Assembly (NCBI RefSeq): GCF_014926405.1
Contig: NZ_JACXXJ020000005.1
Location: 2,671,001 to 2,735,000, forward strand
Source of the DNA: Agrobacterium vitis
GTDB lineage: Bacteria; Pseudomonadota; Alphaproteobacteria; Rhizobiales; Rhizobiaceae
Direction of reading: 5' to 3'
DNA: 64,000 bases
The notes beneath the pieces were generated by a model, which was given only the letters and a program-made list of their open reading frames with translations, searched no databases and was not told the origin of the DNA. Numbering within the stretch: position 1 is the stretch's first letter; every line of letters starts with the position of its first letter. Shown here piece after piece: positions 19,374-27,098 of the stretch. Made by a program: the position numbers and the translations under genes.

Positions 19374-19438
19374 GCGCCCCTTGGTTTTCAGGGATGTAAC
19401 TTTCAACCGGCTCATTATCATCGCTTTCGGGCAGGCAA

Positions 19439-21433
19439 ATGGGGTGTGAGGTACGGTTATTGTTTAGCAAAAGAATCGCGGCGAGGAAACGCGCCGCGCC
19501 ATTTTCACATATATCCTCTTTTTCATTTTCCCTTTCCACGCCTGAACCGCCCCTGCTGCGATCCTCCGTCGATCTGGTCGAACGGTTCGGCGAGGAAGTG
19601 CTCGTGCTGAAGCAGCTTGGGCTTCCAAAGCCGCTCCTGTCGCGTCTCATTCAGCAGGCGCTTGCCCATGGCACATCGATAGAGCAGGAATTGCTGGCCA
19701 CTGGCGACATGGAGGCGCAGGACTATTACGCCGCCCTCGCCCGGCATCTCGACCTGCCCTTTCTGCCCGTGCTTCCGGTGGAGCAGGTCCTCTATTCCGA
19801 CCACATGGACAGCCAATTGCGTAAGCCGGGCCTATTGCGGCTGCATGACAAAGTCCGCGCGCCGATCACCGTCATCGTTCCAGAGGCACGGCAATTCCAT
19901 GTCTTGAAGGAGCGGCTCGCGCATGCTCCGGATTTGCGAGCATCGCTTGCCATCACCACGCCGAGAGCCCTTTCTGGCGCTATCTGGCAGGCTGGCGCCC
20001 GACACCGCGTGGAAAAAGCCACGGCACATCTGTTCGATACGGCACCACTGTCCTCGGCGCGCATGGTCTTGACCGGCAAACAAGGTTTCTGGCTGGGATC
20101 TCTGCTGACGGCGACACTCGCCGCCTGTTCCACCTTTGGCTATGACGCGCTGGCGGTGATGCATATTCTGACATCGCTGCTTTATCTTTGCATGCTCGCC
20201 TTTCGAGCCGCGACCCTGGCCTATCGAATCGGAGCGAGCGATCCCCCGCCCGTCTTGCCCGCCTCGGTGGAGCTTCCGGTCTATACCGTTCTTGTGGCGC
20301 TTTACCGGGAAAGCAGCATGATCCCGCAATTGATAGACGGGCTGCGGCGGCTGGACTGGCCGGTTTCCAGGCTGGATATCAAGCTTGTCTGCGAAGCCGA
20401 CGACCTGGACACGCTGGGCGCGCTGGCAGAAGCCGACATACCAGCCCATATCGAGATCGTCCCAACCCCGCCGATTGGGCCGCGCACCAAGCCGAAGGCA
20501 CTCAGCTATGCGCTGTCAGGCGCACGTGGTGATTTCCTGGTCCTCTATGATGCAGAGGATCGTCCGCATCCCGCCCAACTCAAGGAGGCCTATGCCCATT
20601 TCCTGTCCCGCCCACCTGAAGTGGCCTGCCTGCAAGCGCCGCTGATCATCGCCAATGGCGATGAAAGCTGGATTAGTGCCTTGTTTGCGCTCGAATACGC
20701 GGCTTTGTTTCGAGGCACCCTGCCAATGCTTGCCTATCATGGCATGCCCTTGCCGCTCGGCGGGACGTCCAACCATTTCCGTATCGAGGCCTTGAAGGAT
20801 GTCGGTGCCTGGGACCCCTATAATGTTACAGAGGATGCCGACCTCGGCCTGCGGCTGTTCCGGGCCGGCTACCGCTGTGAAACGATCACCCGGCAAACCC
20901 TTGAAGATGCACCCGTCAGCAGCCGCATCTGGATGGGCCAGCGCAGCCGATGGTTCAAGGGCTGGCTACAGACATGGCTGATCGTCATGCGCGAACCGCG
21001 CGTCGCCTGCAAGGAAATGGGGGGATCGGCCTTTGCCGTCTTTCATCTGATGATTGGCGGCATGCTGCTATCATCGCTGAGCCATCCCGCCCTTCTGCTA
21101 TTCCTGACCATGACCGTCTACAGCATGGCCAACCCGCCTGCCACTGGCATTCCCCTGCGCGACCTGACGGTGTTCTGGATCGACCTGGTGAATATTCTCG
21201 GCAGTTACCTGATTTTCCTCGCACTCGGCCGTGCCGCTATGACCGAATTCGAGCGCCGCCGCATCGGCAGACGCTATCTGTTCATTCCGCTCTATTGGCT
21301 GATGACGTCCATCGCCGCCTGGCGGGCGATGATCGAGCTGAAAACCAAGCCATTTTTCTGGAACAAGACCCCGCATGCGCCGAGAGGCAACGAACGAAAC
21401 CGAAAAGCACAGCCGAACAAGGGTATTGTTTAG
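19439..21433 (+). CDS. Processive family 2 glycosyltransferase (cellulose synthase-like) with N-terminal accessory domain
   Basis: A 664-residue membrane glycosyltransferase. Residues about 40-190 form a GspE/MshE-N-like accessory domain (VLKQLGLPKPLLSRLIQQAL); two helices follow (about 205-260); the GT2 core has YTVLVALYRESS, the metal-binding DAEDRPHP, the acceptor/base motif VTEDADLGLRLF, and QRSRWFKGW, equivalent to QxxRW of processive synthases. C-terminal helices complete the membrane pore. It likely polymerises or exports a surface polysaccharide whose sugar is unknown. The start is uncertain since no strong ribosome-binding site is seen. Its stop codon is embedded in an extragenic palindrome. 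Confidence 0.86.
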   Translation: MGCEVRLLFSKRIAARKRAAPFSHISSFSFSLSTPEPPLLRSSVDLVERFGEEVLVLKQLGLPKPLLSRLIQQALAHGTSIEQELLATGDMEAQDYYAALARHLDLPFLPVLPVEQVLYSDHMDSQLRKPGLLRLHDKVRAPITVIVPEARQFHVLKERLAHAPDLRASLAITTPRALSGAIWQAGARHRVEKATAHLFDTAPLSSARMVLTGKQGFWLGSLLTATLAACSTFGYDALAVMHILTSLLYLCMLAFRAATLAYRIGASDPPPVLPASVELPVYTVLVALYRESSMIPQLIDGLRRLDWPVSRLDIKLVCEADDLDTLGALAEADIPAHIEIVPTPPIGPRTKPKALSYALSGARGDFLVLYDAEDRPHPAQLKEAYAHFLSRPPEVACLQAPLIIANGDESWISALFALEYAALFRGTLPMLAYHGMPLPLGGTSNHFRIEALKDVGAWDPYNVTEDADLGLRLFRAGYRCETITRQTLEDAPVSSRIWMGQRSRWFKGWLQTWLIVMREPRVACKEMGGSAFAVFHLMIGGMLLSSLSHPALLLFLTMTVYSMANPPATGIPLRDLTVFWIDLVNILGSYLIFLALGRAAMTEFERRRIGRRYLFIPLYWLMTSIAAWRAMIELKTKPFFWNKTPHAPRGNERNRKAQPNKGIV

Positions 21434-21475
21434 AGCATCGAACCGAAAGTTAAGAACCGGTTTTCGGATGAATCC
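21431..21475. repeat. Rhizobial extragenic palindrome at the glycosyltransferase stop
   Basis: Beginning at the TAG stop, TAGAGCATCGAACCGAAA is followed by CGGTTTTCGGATGAATCCGAT, forming a nested imperfect inverted repeat. It is of the type scattered between rhizobial genes and may act as a 3' mRNA stabiliser or terminator. Confidence 0.6.
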
Positions 21476-21501
21476 GATACGTAAACAAAAACGTATACGA
21501 A

Positions 21502-21618
21502 GGGTCATTGAAGATGACTCTTCGTATTCCGTTCGAAAACATCTCAAGCCGTGCAAGCATTTGAGATATTTTCAATTTCTCAAGTCGAGGATGCATCAGC
21601 ATGTCAGAGACATGGTAT
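21502..21618. repeat. Dispersed repeat, copy 1
   Basis: About 117 bases with GGGTCATTGAA, ACATCTCAAGCCGTGC, CATTTGAGATATTT, CGAGGATGC and TGGTAT in the same order and orientation as 23047-23166. The two copies bracket the 372-residue gene at 21671-22789. Confidence 0.65.
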
Positions 21619-21670
21619 TATACCAAGTGTCATATTCAATCACTTGATTGATACAACGAAAACAGCGCAC

Positions 21671-22789
21671 TTATTTTTTGCCCACCAGCACGCCGCTGCC
21701 CGGCACCTTGGTCAGTGTATTTGTGGTGATGTGCGGAAAGGTGATCTCGGTCGGTGCGTCACCAGGTTTCAGGACGATCGGGATCTTTAGCATGATGGTC
21801 TGAGAATATTGCAGCTGATCGAACTGGCCGTTACCGGTATCTTCGATCCAGTAGGTCGCGTAATATTGCGTCACATCAGCGCGTTCCTGTTCGTAGTTGA
21901 TGTTGGCGACGGCACCACCACCTTGATCCGAATTGACGTCGAGTTGAACGAATTGCTTAATCGGCAGGGAGACGGCCAGCGCATCCTTTAGCGGCTGATT
22001 GGGGTTCTGCGCATAGACCGGGTTGAGGTTCTGCACCGACTGGCGTATGTAGACGCCGGTATCGATACTCCCGGCAGGCAGCACCTGCGGCGGCGGGCCA
22101 ATCATCGGGGCACCCTGCTGCACCGGGCTCGCACCGACAGTACCGCAGGCGAGCACAGAATTACCGTGCGGCACGGAAATCTGTTTGAAGATGTTGTAAG
22201 GCAATTCGGGTGGCACCGTGCCGAATGTCTGCATGCCCGCCGCTAACCCGTCGCCGTCGCCGTAAGGCCCGAGTTGCTGCGCCTCCGGCGTAAGAAAACC
22301 CCAAATGCCGTTTTCGAAATGCACCAGAGTGTCCTTGTCCGGGCCGTCCGAAATATAAACCCGCTGCTCATAGAGCAGAGCGTGGGAGATCTGGCTGCCT
22401 GTACCCCCGCGATTCGGCGCCGTGCCATGAACCGCCGAGAACGTTATTTCCTCATAATAAGACATGCTCTTCAGGATATAACCGAACGGCGATTGAGTAG
22501 GATCACTGGGATCGGCAGTGGGTGACTGTGGCAGCGTCATCAGATTGTAGGAGAACGGATTTTCCGGTCCGCCACGGCCGGAGGCGCCAATATTTTGGTT
22601 GGTCCAGGTGCCGATGAGATATTTGAGCGCGCCAACCGACATGGTTTCGGCGTGTGGGTTCGCCTGGGCTGGCTCGTTGATCAACGGCAGGCTGAGCGTC
22701 GGCGGCACCACTGGCTGTACCGGATCAACGAACTGCCCCTGTTGCCCGCCACCGATGCGCCCTGCCGTAGTTTCTACCGTGGCTTCCAT
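21671..22789 (-). CDS. Uncharacterised 372-aa protein, possible heme-binding nitrobindin-like beta-barrel
   Basis: I do not recognise this gene with certainty. ATG 22789 is chosen because AAGGA lies seven bases upstream. There is no signal peptide. The segment ALKYLIGTWTNQNIG resembles the GxWxG entry of nitrobindin/THAP4-type lipocalin barrels, and SYYEEITFSAVHGTA, ALLYEQRVYISDG and LVHFENGIWGFL look like successive barrel strands. The C-terminal third (QTIMLKIPIVLKPGDAPTEI) appears beta-rich too. The gene stands alone, flanked by a dispersed repeat, close to the island boundary. Function unknown; heme or small-ligand binding is a guess. Confidence 0.55.
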   Translation of the reverse strand: MEATVETTAGRIGGGQQGQFVDPVQPVVPPTLSLPLINEPAQANPHAETMSVGALKYLIGTWTNQNIGASGRGGPENPFSYNLMTLPQSPTADPSDPTQSPFGYILKSMSYYEEITFSAVHGTAPNRGGTGSQISHALLYEQRVYISDGPDKDTLVHFENGIWGFLTPEAQQLGPYGDGDGLAAGMQTFGTVPPELPYNIFKQISVPHGNSVLACGTVGASPVQQGAPMIGPPPQVLPAGSIDTGVYIRQSVQNLNPVYAQNPNQPLKDALAVSLPIKQFVQLDVNSDQGGGAVANINYEQERADVTQYYATYWIEDTGNGQFDQLQYSQTIMLKIPIVLKPGDAPTEITFPHITTNTLTKVPGSGVLVGKK

Positions 22790-23270
22790 CCATAAATCCT
22801 TATGGTTGAATATTATAAATAACTCTCCCATTGGTCGTATTGATCGAAACAGAACGTGTCAACGACATCAACACTCATTAATTGTTATGATGCCATTGAA
22901 TTCCATCAAAAGTGGTGGTGAGGTTTATCCAGATGGTCATGCTCAGGCCGAGCTGCAACGGTCCGGACCGTCTGGAAACCCCATCATAATTCACTCCTGC
23001 AAGGCAAGCACAACCTGTTGGTATTGCACAGCTGCTCGTCATATCAAGGGTCATTGAAAATGGCAGTTGGTATTGCCTTTGCAAACATCTCAAGCCGTGC
23101 CAAGCATTTGAGATATTTGCAATGCCTTCAAGGCGAGGATGCGTCAGCATCTTCGAGACTTGGTATAAGAAGCGTATAAACGCGAATTCGATCCTTCCAT
23201 GCCCGAAAAAAGCGGCATTGACTCCTCTCAAAAAATAGAACATAAACAGAACAATTGAGAGGTCATCAAC
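22790..23270. other. Intergenic interval with dispersed repeat copy 2
   Basis: About 480 bases. The frames opening here (for example a 121-codon minus frame) run across repeat sequence and are not credible genes. It contains the second dispersed repeat and the promoter region of the small gene at 23271. Confidence 0.55.
23047..23166. repeat. Dispersed repeat, copy 2
   Basis: Same order of blocks as 21502-21618: GGGTCATTGAA, ACATCTCAAGCCGTGC, CATTTGAGATATTTGCAA, GGCGAGGATGCGTCAGCATC, TGGTATAA. Identity is imperfect, so the copies are old. Confidence 0.65.
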
Positions 23271-23510
23271 ATGTCTGAAGCCGAAAAAATCATCGTCGTT
23301 CAGTTTAAAAAGAATCGCGCTGGCATCGTACCGGGCGATATGCGTCCAGCATCAAGCGTCGCTTCTGCGGAGAAAATAGCTGGCGCAATGGCCGATCGCT
23401 ACATTGGCGTTGCCGCATACGCTGTCACTATCGATGAAGAAAACGGAAGCATGACGAACCCCCGCTTGCTCGTATCGCACGGACAGATTTCGGATCTTAT
23501 GCCCGATTGA
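23271..23510 (+). CDS. Small hypothetical protein (79 aa)
   Basis: A 79-residue soluble protein beginning MSEAEKIIVVQFKKNRAGIV. GAGAGG at proper distance before ATG 23271 supports translation. It has an alpha/beta look (IIVVQF strand, SAEKIAGAMADRY helix, VAAYAVTIDEENG strand) but no motif I recognise. It sits alone between a repeat and an IS481 relic, in accessory sequence outside the island repeat. Confidence 0.6.
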   Translation: MSEAEKIIVVQFKKNRAGIVPGDMRPASSVASAEKIAGAMADRYIGVAAYAVTIDEENGSMTNPRLLVSHGQISDLMPD

Positions 23511-23530
23511 CGTAATCGCGTCTAAAAGGA

Positions 23531-23890
23531 ATGGCACGTCGTGTCATTAATGGCATGCCAGTCTGGCAGGCGGCCCGCAACTTTGGTGTCTGTACCAAGA
23601 TCGTCCGGCGGTGAACGGATCGCTTCCGGCAGGGCGACAGCGAGGCCATGGCGGATCGCTCGTCCAGGCCGCATACAAGCCCCAGGATGACGGATCAGGC
23701 GCTGACAAGCCGCATCATCACGCTGCGCCGCCAACGCCTGACCGGAGCAAGCACATCGCCATCGAAACGGGCGTGTCACCGGCAACGGTCAGCCGTGTCC
23801 TGAAGCGTGCCGGGCTCTCACGCATCAGAAATATCGACAGCGCCTCTCACCCTATATGGCGCACAAAGGTTCGCTGTCGCGCTTTATATC
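23531..23890 (+). pseudogene. IS481-family transposase relic
   Basis: The start of an IS481-type transposase is readable: MARRVINGMPVWQAARNFGV with its helix-turn-helix, interrupted by TGA where TGG (Trp) is expected, then ADRSSRPHTSPRMTD, a frameshift, then IAIETGVSPATVSRVLKRAG. The DDE core is missing. At least one nonsense change, one frameshift and a truncation make it inactive. Confidence 0.8.
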
Positions 23891-24107
23891 TGCTGTATAA
23901 TTTTCTCTTTAAGCCGGTTCCGGTTTAAGGAATTATGCAGTAGCTCCCCTGCAAACGTGTAGGCGATGGAAACGCGAGCGGGTGTAGTTTCCGAAACAGT
24001 CGATGCCACCGACTCGATAGAGGCCGTCCAAAATCTGGCAACACACACCACATCAAAGATGACAAAACGCTACGCCAGAGGCGACGGATTGGAAATGAGT
24101 CGAAAAG

Positions 24108-24235
24108 TGTCCGTTGCCCGCGCCGAACAGCGCAAGTGACACGGACTGACACGAGTGACACAGATTTCTTGTAAGTTATTGAATTTTCTGGAGCGGGTGA
24201 AGGGAATCGAACCCTCGTATTCAGCTTGGGAAGCT
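24108..24235. repeat. Left copy of 128-bp direct repeat (attachment-site-like)
   Basis: Aligns without gaps to 55711-55838. Shared blocks include GAACAGCGCAAGTGACAC, CTGACACGAGTGACACA, GTAAGTTATTGA and the 3' half of tRNA-Gly (24190-24235, complement of GCTTCCCAAGCTG... to CCA). Homology stops abruptly in the anticodon arm, leaving no 5' half here. This is the expected trace of integration into a tRNA gene. Confidence 0.75.
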
Positions 24236-25104
24236 CCAGCTAAGACATGTAAATCAATTCGTTACCTGTAAAACATTGCCTGCATCCATTACAAATCCCG
24301 TAATCATTTCAATAGGGCTGTAAAACGAAATTCGGCAAAGCCCCTGTCTCAACCCTTCGTGAAAGAGCCGCTGGCGTGCATCGTTCTATTTTGCCAGCAG
24401 AACATTTAAGCGATGTCCATTTCCCCGTTTCCAACGATAATTTACCAGAACCGACGGACGGTGGGTGTTGTGCAGCGACCGGCATAACCGGTTATAGCCG
24501 CAGCCAACGACGGAACGCCGACACAGGCGATCGCCGCGCGTCTTTTAATGTATCGACCAGATGCCGCAAGACCGACGATGCTATCCGGGACGCAGCATCG
24601 CAAACCGCACGCCACTTAAGGCCTTCACGAACGCGCTGAGAAAAAATCTGAACCATCACCGGAAACGTGAAGTGAGGAATGCCGACAGAAACATTAAAAC
24701 GAGGCATAAATCCTCTGAGTAATGTGGCCACCCGATCCCACTCCAAAATACCGCACTATCAAAAGGAACCCCTTTCGGTAAAAGCAGTCGAAAGAATATG
24801 ATCAAAATCTTCGATAAGTCTTGAACGGCTTACCTTCTTTATCCCATCTTTCCATCCGGTTTTTTATTTAATAAAAATCGAAAATTAAAATATAAATCCT
24901 CAAAATACATCCAAAAATTCATAATAATATTTTACACAATTCCAAATTGTAGAAGACGTCATAGATATTCTTCATCTTCACACGAAATCGTGACTTTTCT
25001 CGGTCGCAACTGACATTGCAAATGTCGGTAAAAGCAAACATTGTGACACTATGAGTTGATGGGGCACATCGTAAAACTCATTTCCAGACTTTATAATATA
25101 CATG

Positions 25105-25131
25105 AAGGATGAATAGTTTTCATCCTTTTCT
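25105..25131 (+). terminator. Hairpin just before the sulfotransferase gene, terminator or attenuator-like
   Basis: AAGGATGAA (25105-25113) pairs perfectly with TTCATCCTT (25119-25127) around a 5-base loop and is followed by TTCTT. It starts about eight bases after a TATAAT (25092-25097), so any transcript from that promoter would begin with this hairpin. The U-tract is short, so termination strength is doubtful. Confidence 0.4.
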
Positions 25132-25191
25132 TCGCCTATATTTCTGTTCAATTATAAATGAGCGTTTTACGACACTCGTGGGAGGAGTATT

Positions 25192-26208
25192 GTGAATGTA
25201 CACAGCACGCCGTTAGATTCCACTACAGAACAAGTCTCTTCTGATGAACACCGAATTGAACAATTCGGCGACGAGAATAGCTCGTTGTCAGATGATCGCG
25301 AAAATGACGCCGTTGAACTGATGTCGCCAATCAAAAACAGGCAGAACATTATTTGGATCGCGTCCTATCCAAAATCCGGAAATACCTGGGTTCGTGTTTT
25401 CGTCCATAATCTGCTGAGGGAGTTGCGCGGCGAAACCCAGGGCTCACAAGATATCAATGACCTGGGTCGCTATGCCATTTGGGAGCACAGCTATCCTCAT
25501 TATACTCAAATCCTCGGCAAGGCGCCAACGCGTGCGACAACCGAAGAGATGGCCAAGGCGAGACCTGCGGCGCAGGCTTTGATTTCTAGGCAACAGCAGG
25601 GTCTTTCGCTGACCAAAACGCACCTCTGTTTTGGAACTGATTACGGTGCTCCAACCATCAATCTGGATGTCACTCTGGCTGCCATCTATATCGTCCGCAA
25701 TCCACTGGATGTGGCTATTTCCTATGCGCATCACTGCTCCCGTTCCATAGACGCTATTATCGCGGACATGGCTCAGCCCGGTTTTCGAACACTTCCCACC
25801 GAAAAACACGTTGGTGAGATACTCGGGAGTTGGAGCCAGAATGTCGCCAGTTGGATGGGGGTCGCATCTCGGCCCGTTCATATAATGCGCTACGAAGACA
25901 TGTTGGCCAATCCCCACCGCGTGTTTGGCGGGTTAGCTGTTTTTCTCGGGTTGCATCCGACTGAAAAGCAGCTTCGAGATGCTGTAGAGAAGTCTTCCTT
26001 TGCTGAATTGGCCAAGCAAGAAACCGAACAAGGATTTAAAGAAAAGCCACAGCATTCAGAGCGCTTCTTCAGGGAGGGCCGAGCCGGGCAATGGCGGGAG
26101 ACTTTATCAACTGCGCAGGTTCGTAAGGTGCTAGTAGACCATGAGCCGATTATGCAGCGGATGAATTATCTGGCACCGAATGCCGGCATACAATCGAAAA
26201 GACTATGA
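25192..26208 (+). CDS. PAPS-dependent sulfotransferase
   Basis: A 338-residue cytosolic enzyme predicted to transfer sulfate from PAPS to an acceptor. The 5'-phosphosulfate loop is IIWIASYPKSGNTWVRVF (about residues 53-70); the 3'-phosphate-binding segment is VRNPLDVAISYAHHCSRS; the C-terminal dimer/PAPS motif appears as FREGRAGQWRE, with Arg where Lys is usual. About 45 polar residues precede the fold. GTG 25192 is the start, with GGAGGAG five bases upstream. It is first on the strand leading into the type I secretion locus, so a surface or secreted glycan or peptide may be the acceptor; that is inference. Confidence 0.88.
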   Translation: MNVHSTPLDSTTEQVSSDEHRIEQFGDENSSLSDDRENDAVELMSPIKNRQNIIWIASYPKSGNTWVRVFVHNLLRELRGETQGSQDINDLGRYAIWEHSYPHYTQILGKAPTRATTEEMAKARPAAQALISRQQQGLSLTKTHLCFGTDYGAPTINLDVTLAAIYIVRNPLDVAISYAHHCSRSIDAIIADMAQPGFRTLPTEKHVGEILGSWSQNVASWMGVASRPVHIMRYEDMLANPHRVFGGLAVFLGLHPTEKQLRDAVEKSSFAELAKQETEQGFKEKPQHSERFFREGRAGQWRETLSTAQVRKVLVDHEPIMQRMNYLAPNAGIQSKRL

Positions 26209-26280
26209 AGAGATTCCTCAGTATATTTCGAAATTCATTGAAATTTCGTTGGCGGCAGAAAATTAATAAAGGGAACCACA

Positions 26281-27063
26281 ATGTGTTCTGATATCTCTAT
26301 TGAAAAATTGTCGCTTTTCAGAGGTCTTTCCATTTTTTATCCAAGCGATGAATTTATCAAAATATTTAGAGAAAAATGGAAATTGAAAACAGAATTTCTC
26401 TCGAATGATGAAAAAATAGTTTGGATCGGGTCTCCCGATTTTCGCTTTAGTTTGATTTCCTTTGGTCCTGGGGTGATCCATTTTTACTTTGCAACATGCG
26501 TAATATTGGCGCTATACCTAAATATATTTAAGGATATTAAAGAAATTTTAATTATTAATTTAGTATTTTTATTGATATTTTTCCTTTTAATTTCTACGAT
26601 AATATCGATTGCACGAAGATTTTTTGGGGTAGTTTACTGCCTTACTGACAAAAGACTTTGTATTTTGTATTGTTATGGCATTAAAGATATATTTGGGTTT
26701 GAATTTAAAAATAGTATAAATATGAAGTTTGATGGATATGTATATTTTGATTTAAAAACGCTTACTGATGTAACTTGCACTAAATTAATAAATTACGACT
26801 TTGGTTCCGTATTTTTTGGGGGTTCTATACAAGAATTTCCGGCCGGAAAATTGAAAATAAGCAAAAACTCGATAGGAAAAATTAAAAACATTAGCTTTAG
26901 CGTAAATATAATACTTCAAAAATTTTATTTTGGTTATAGTACCATCACAAAATTGGTCGCAATACGTAAATTTTCGAAATTTATATCTATATTTGATGAG
27001 CTTCGGCAATTGAGGTCGCAGTCCGACGAAGAGATTTTACTAAGAACGGTTGAAGCCAACTGA
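26281..27063 (+). CDS. AT-rich membrane protein with PH-like (bPH) domain, unknown function
   Basis: A 260-residue protein, not recognised beyond its outline. After a polar N-terminus come two hydrophobic helices (VIHFYFATCVILALYL and ILIINLVFLLIFFLLIS), then a segment starting FGVVYCLTDKRLCILYCYGI, which is the opening pattern of bacterial PH-like (YdbT/bPH) membrane domains, then beta-rich sequence. AAGGGA precedes ATG 26281. The coding sequence is strikingly AT-rich compared with the genes around it, a sign of transfer from a different source. It lies between the sulfotransferase and the giant exoprotein. Confidence 0.7.
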   Translation: MCSDISIEKLSLFRGLSIFYPSDEFIKIFREKWKLKTEFLSNDEKIVWIGSPDFRFSLISFGPGVIHFYFATCVILALYLNIFKDIKEILIINLVFLLIFFLLISTIISIARRFFGVVYCLTDKRLCILYCYGIKDIFGFEFKNSINMKFDGYVYFDLKTLTDVTCTKLINYDFGSVFFGGSIQEFPAGKLKISKNSIGKIKNISFSVNIILQKFYFGYSTITKLVAIRKFSKFISIFDELRQLRSQSDEEILLRTVEAN

Positions 27064-27098
27064 AGATTTAATTGAAATCGTCCCAAGTGGAGATAAAT

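Larger units (their letters stand above)
23891..25191. other. AT-rich, gene-poor interval holding the left island boundary
   Basis: Roughly 1.3 kb with no gene I can support. It includes the left copy of the 128-bp direct repeat with the tRNA-Gly remnant (24108-24235) and, from about 24840, strongly AT-rich sequence. A TATAAT at 25092-25097 and a hairpin at 25105-25127 precede the sulfotransferase gene. Confidence 0.6.

Noticed and set aside
22878..23243. Minus-strand 121-codon frame
   Set aside because: It crosses dispersed repeat copy 2, has no ribosome-binding site and no conserved pattern.
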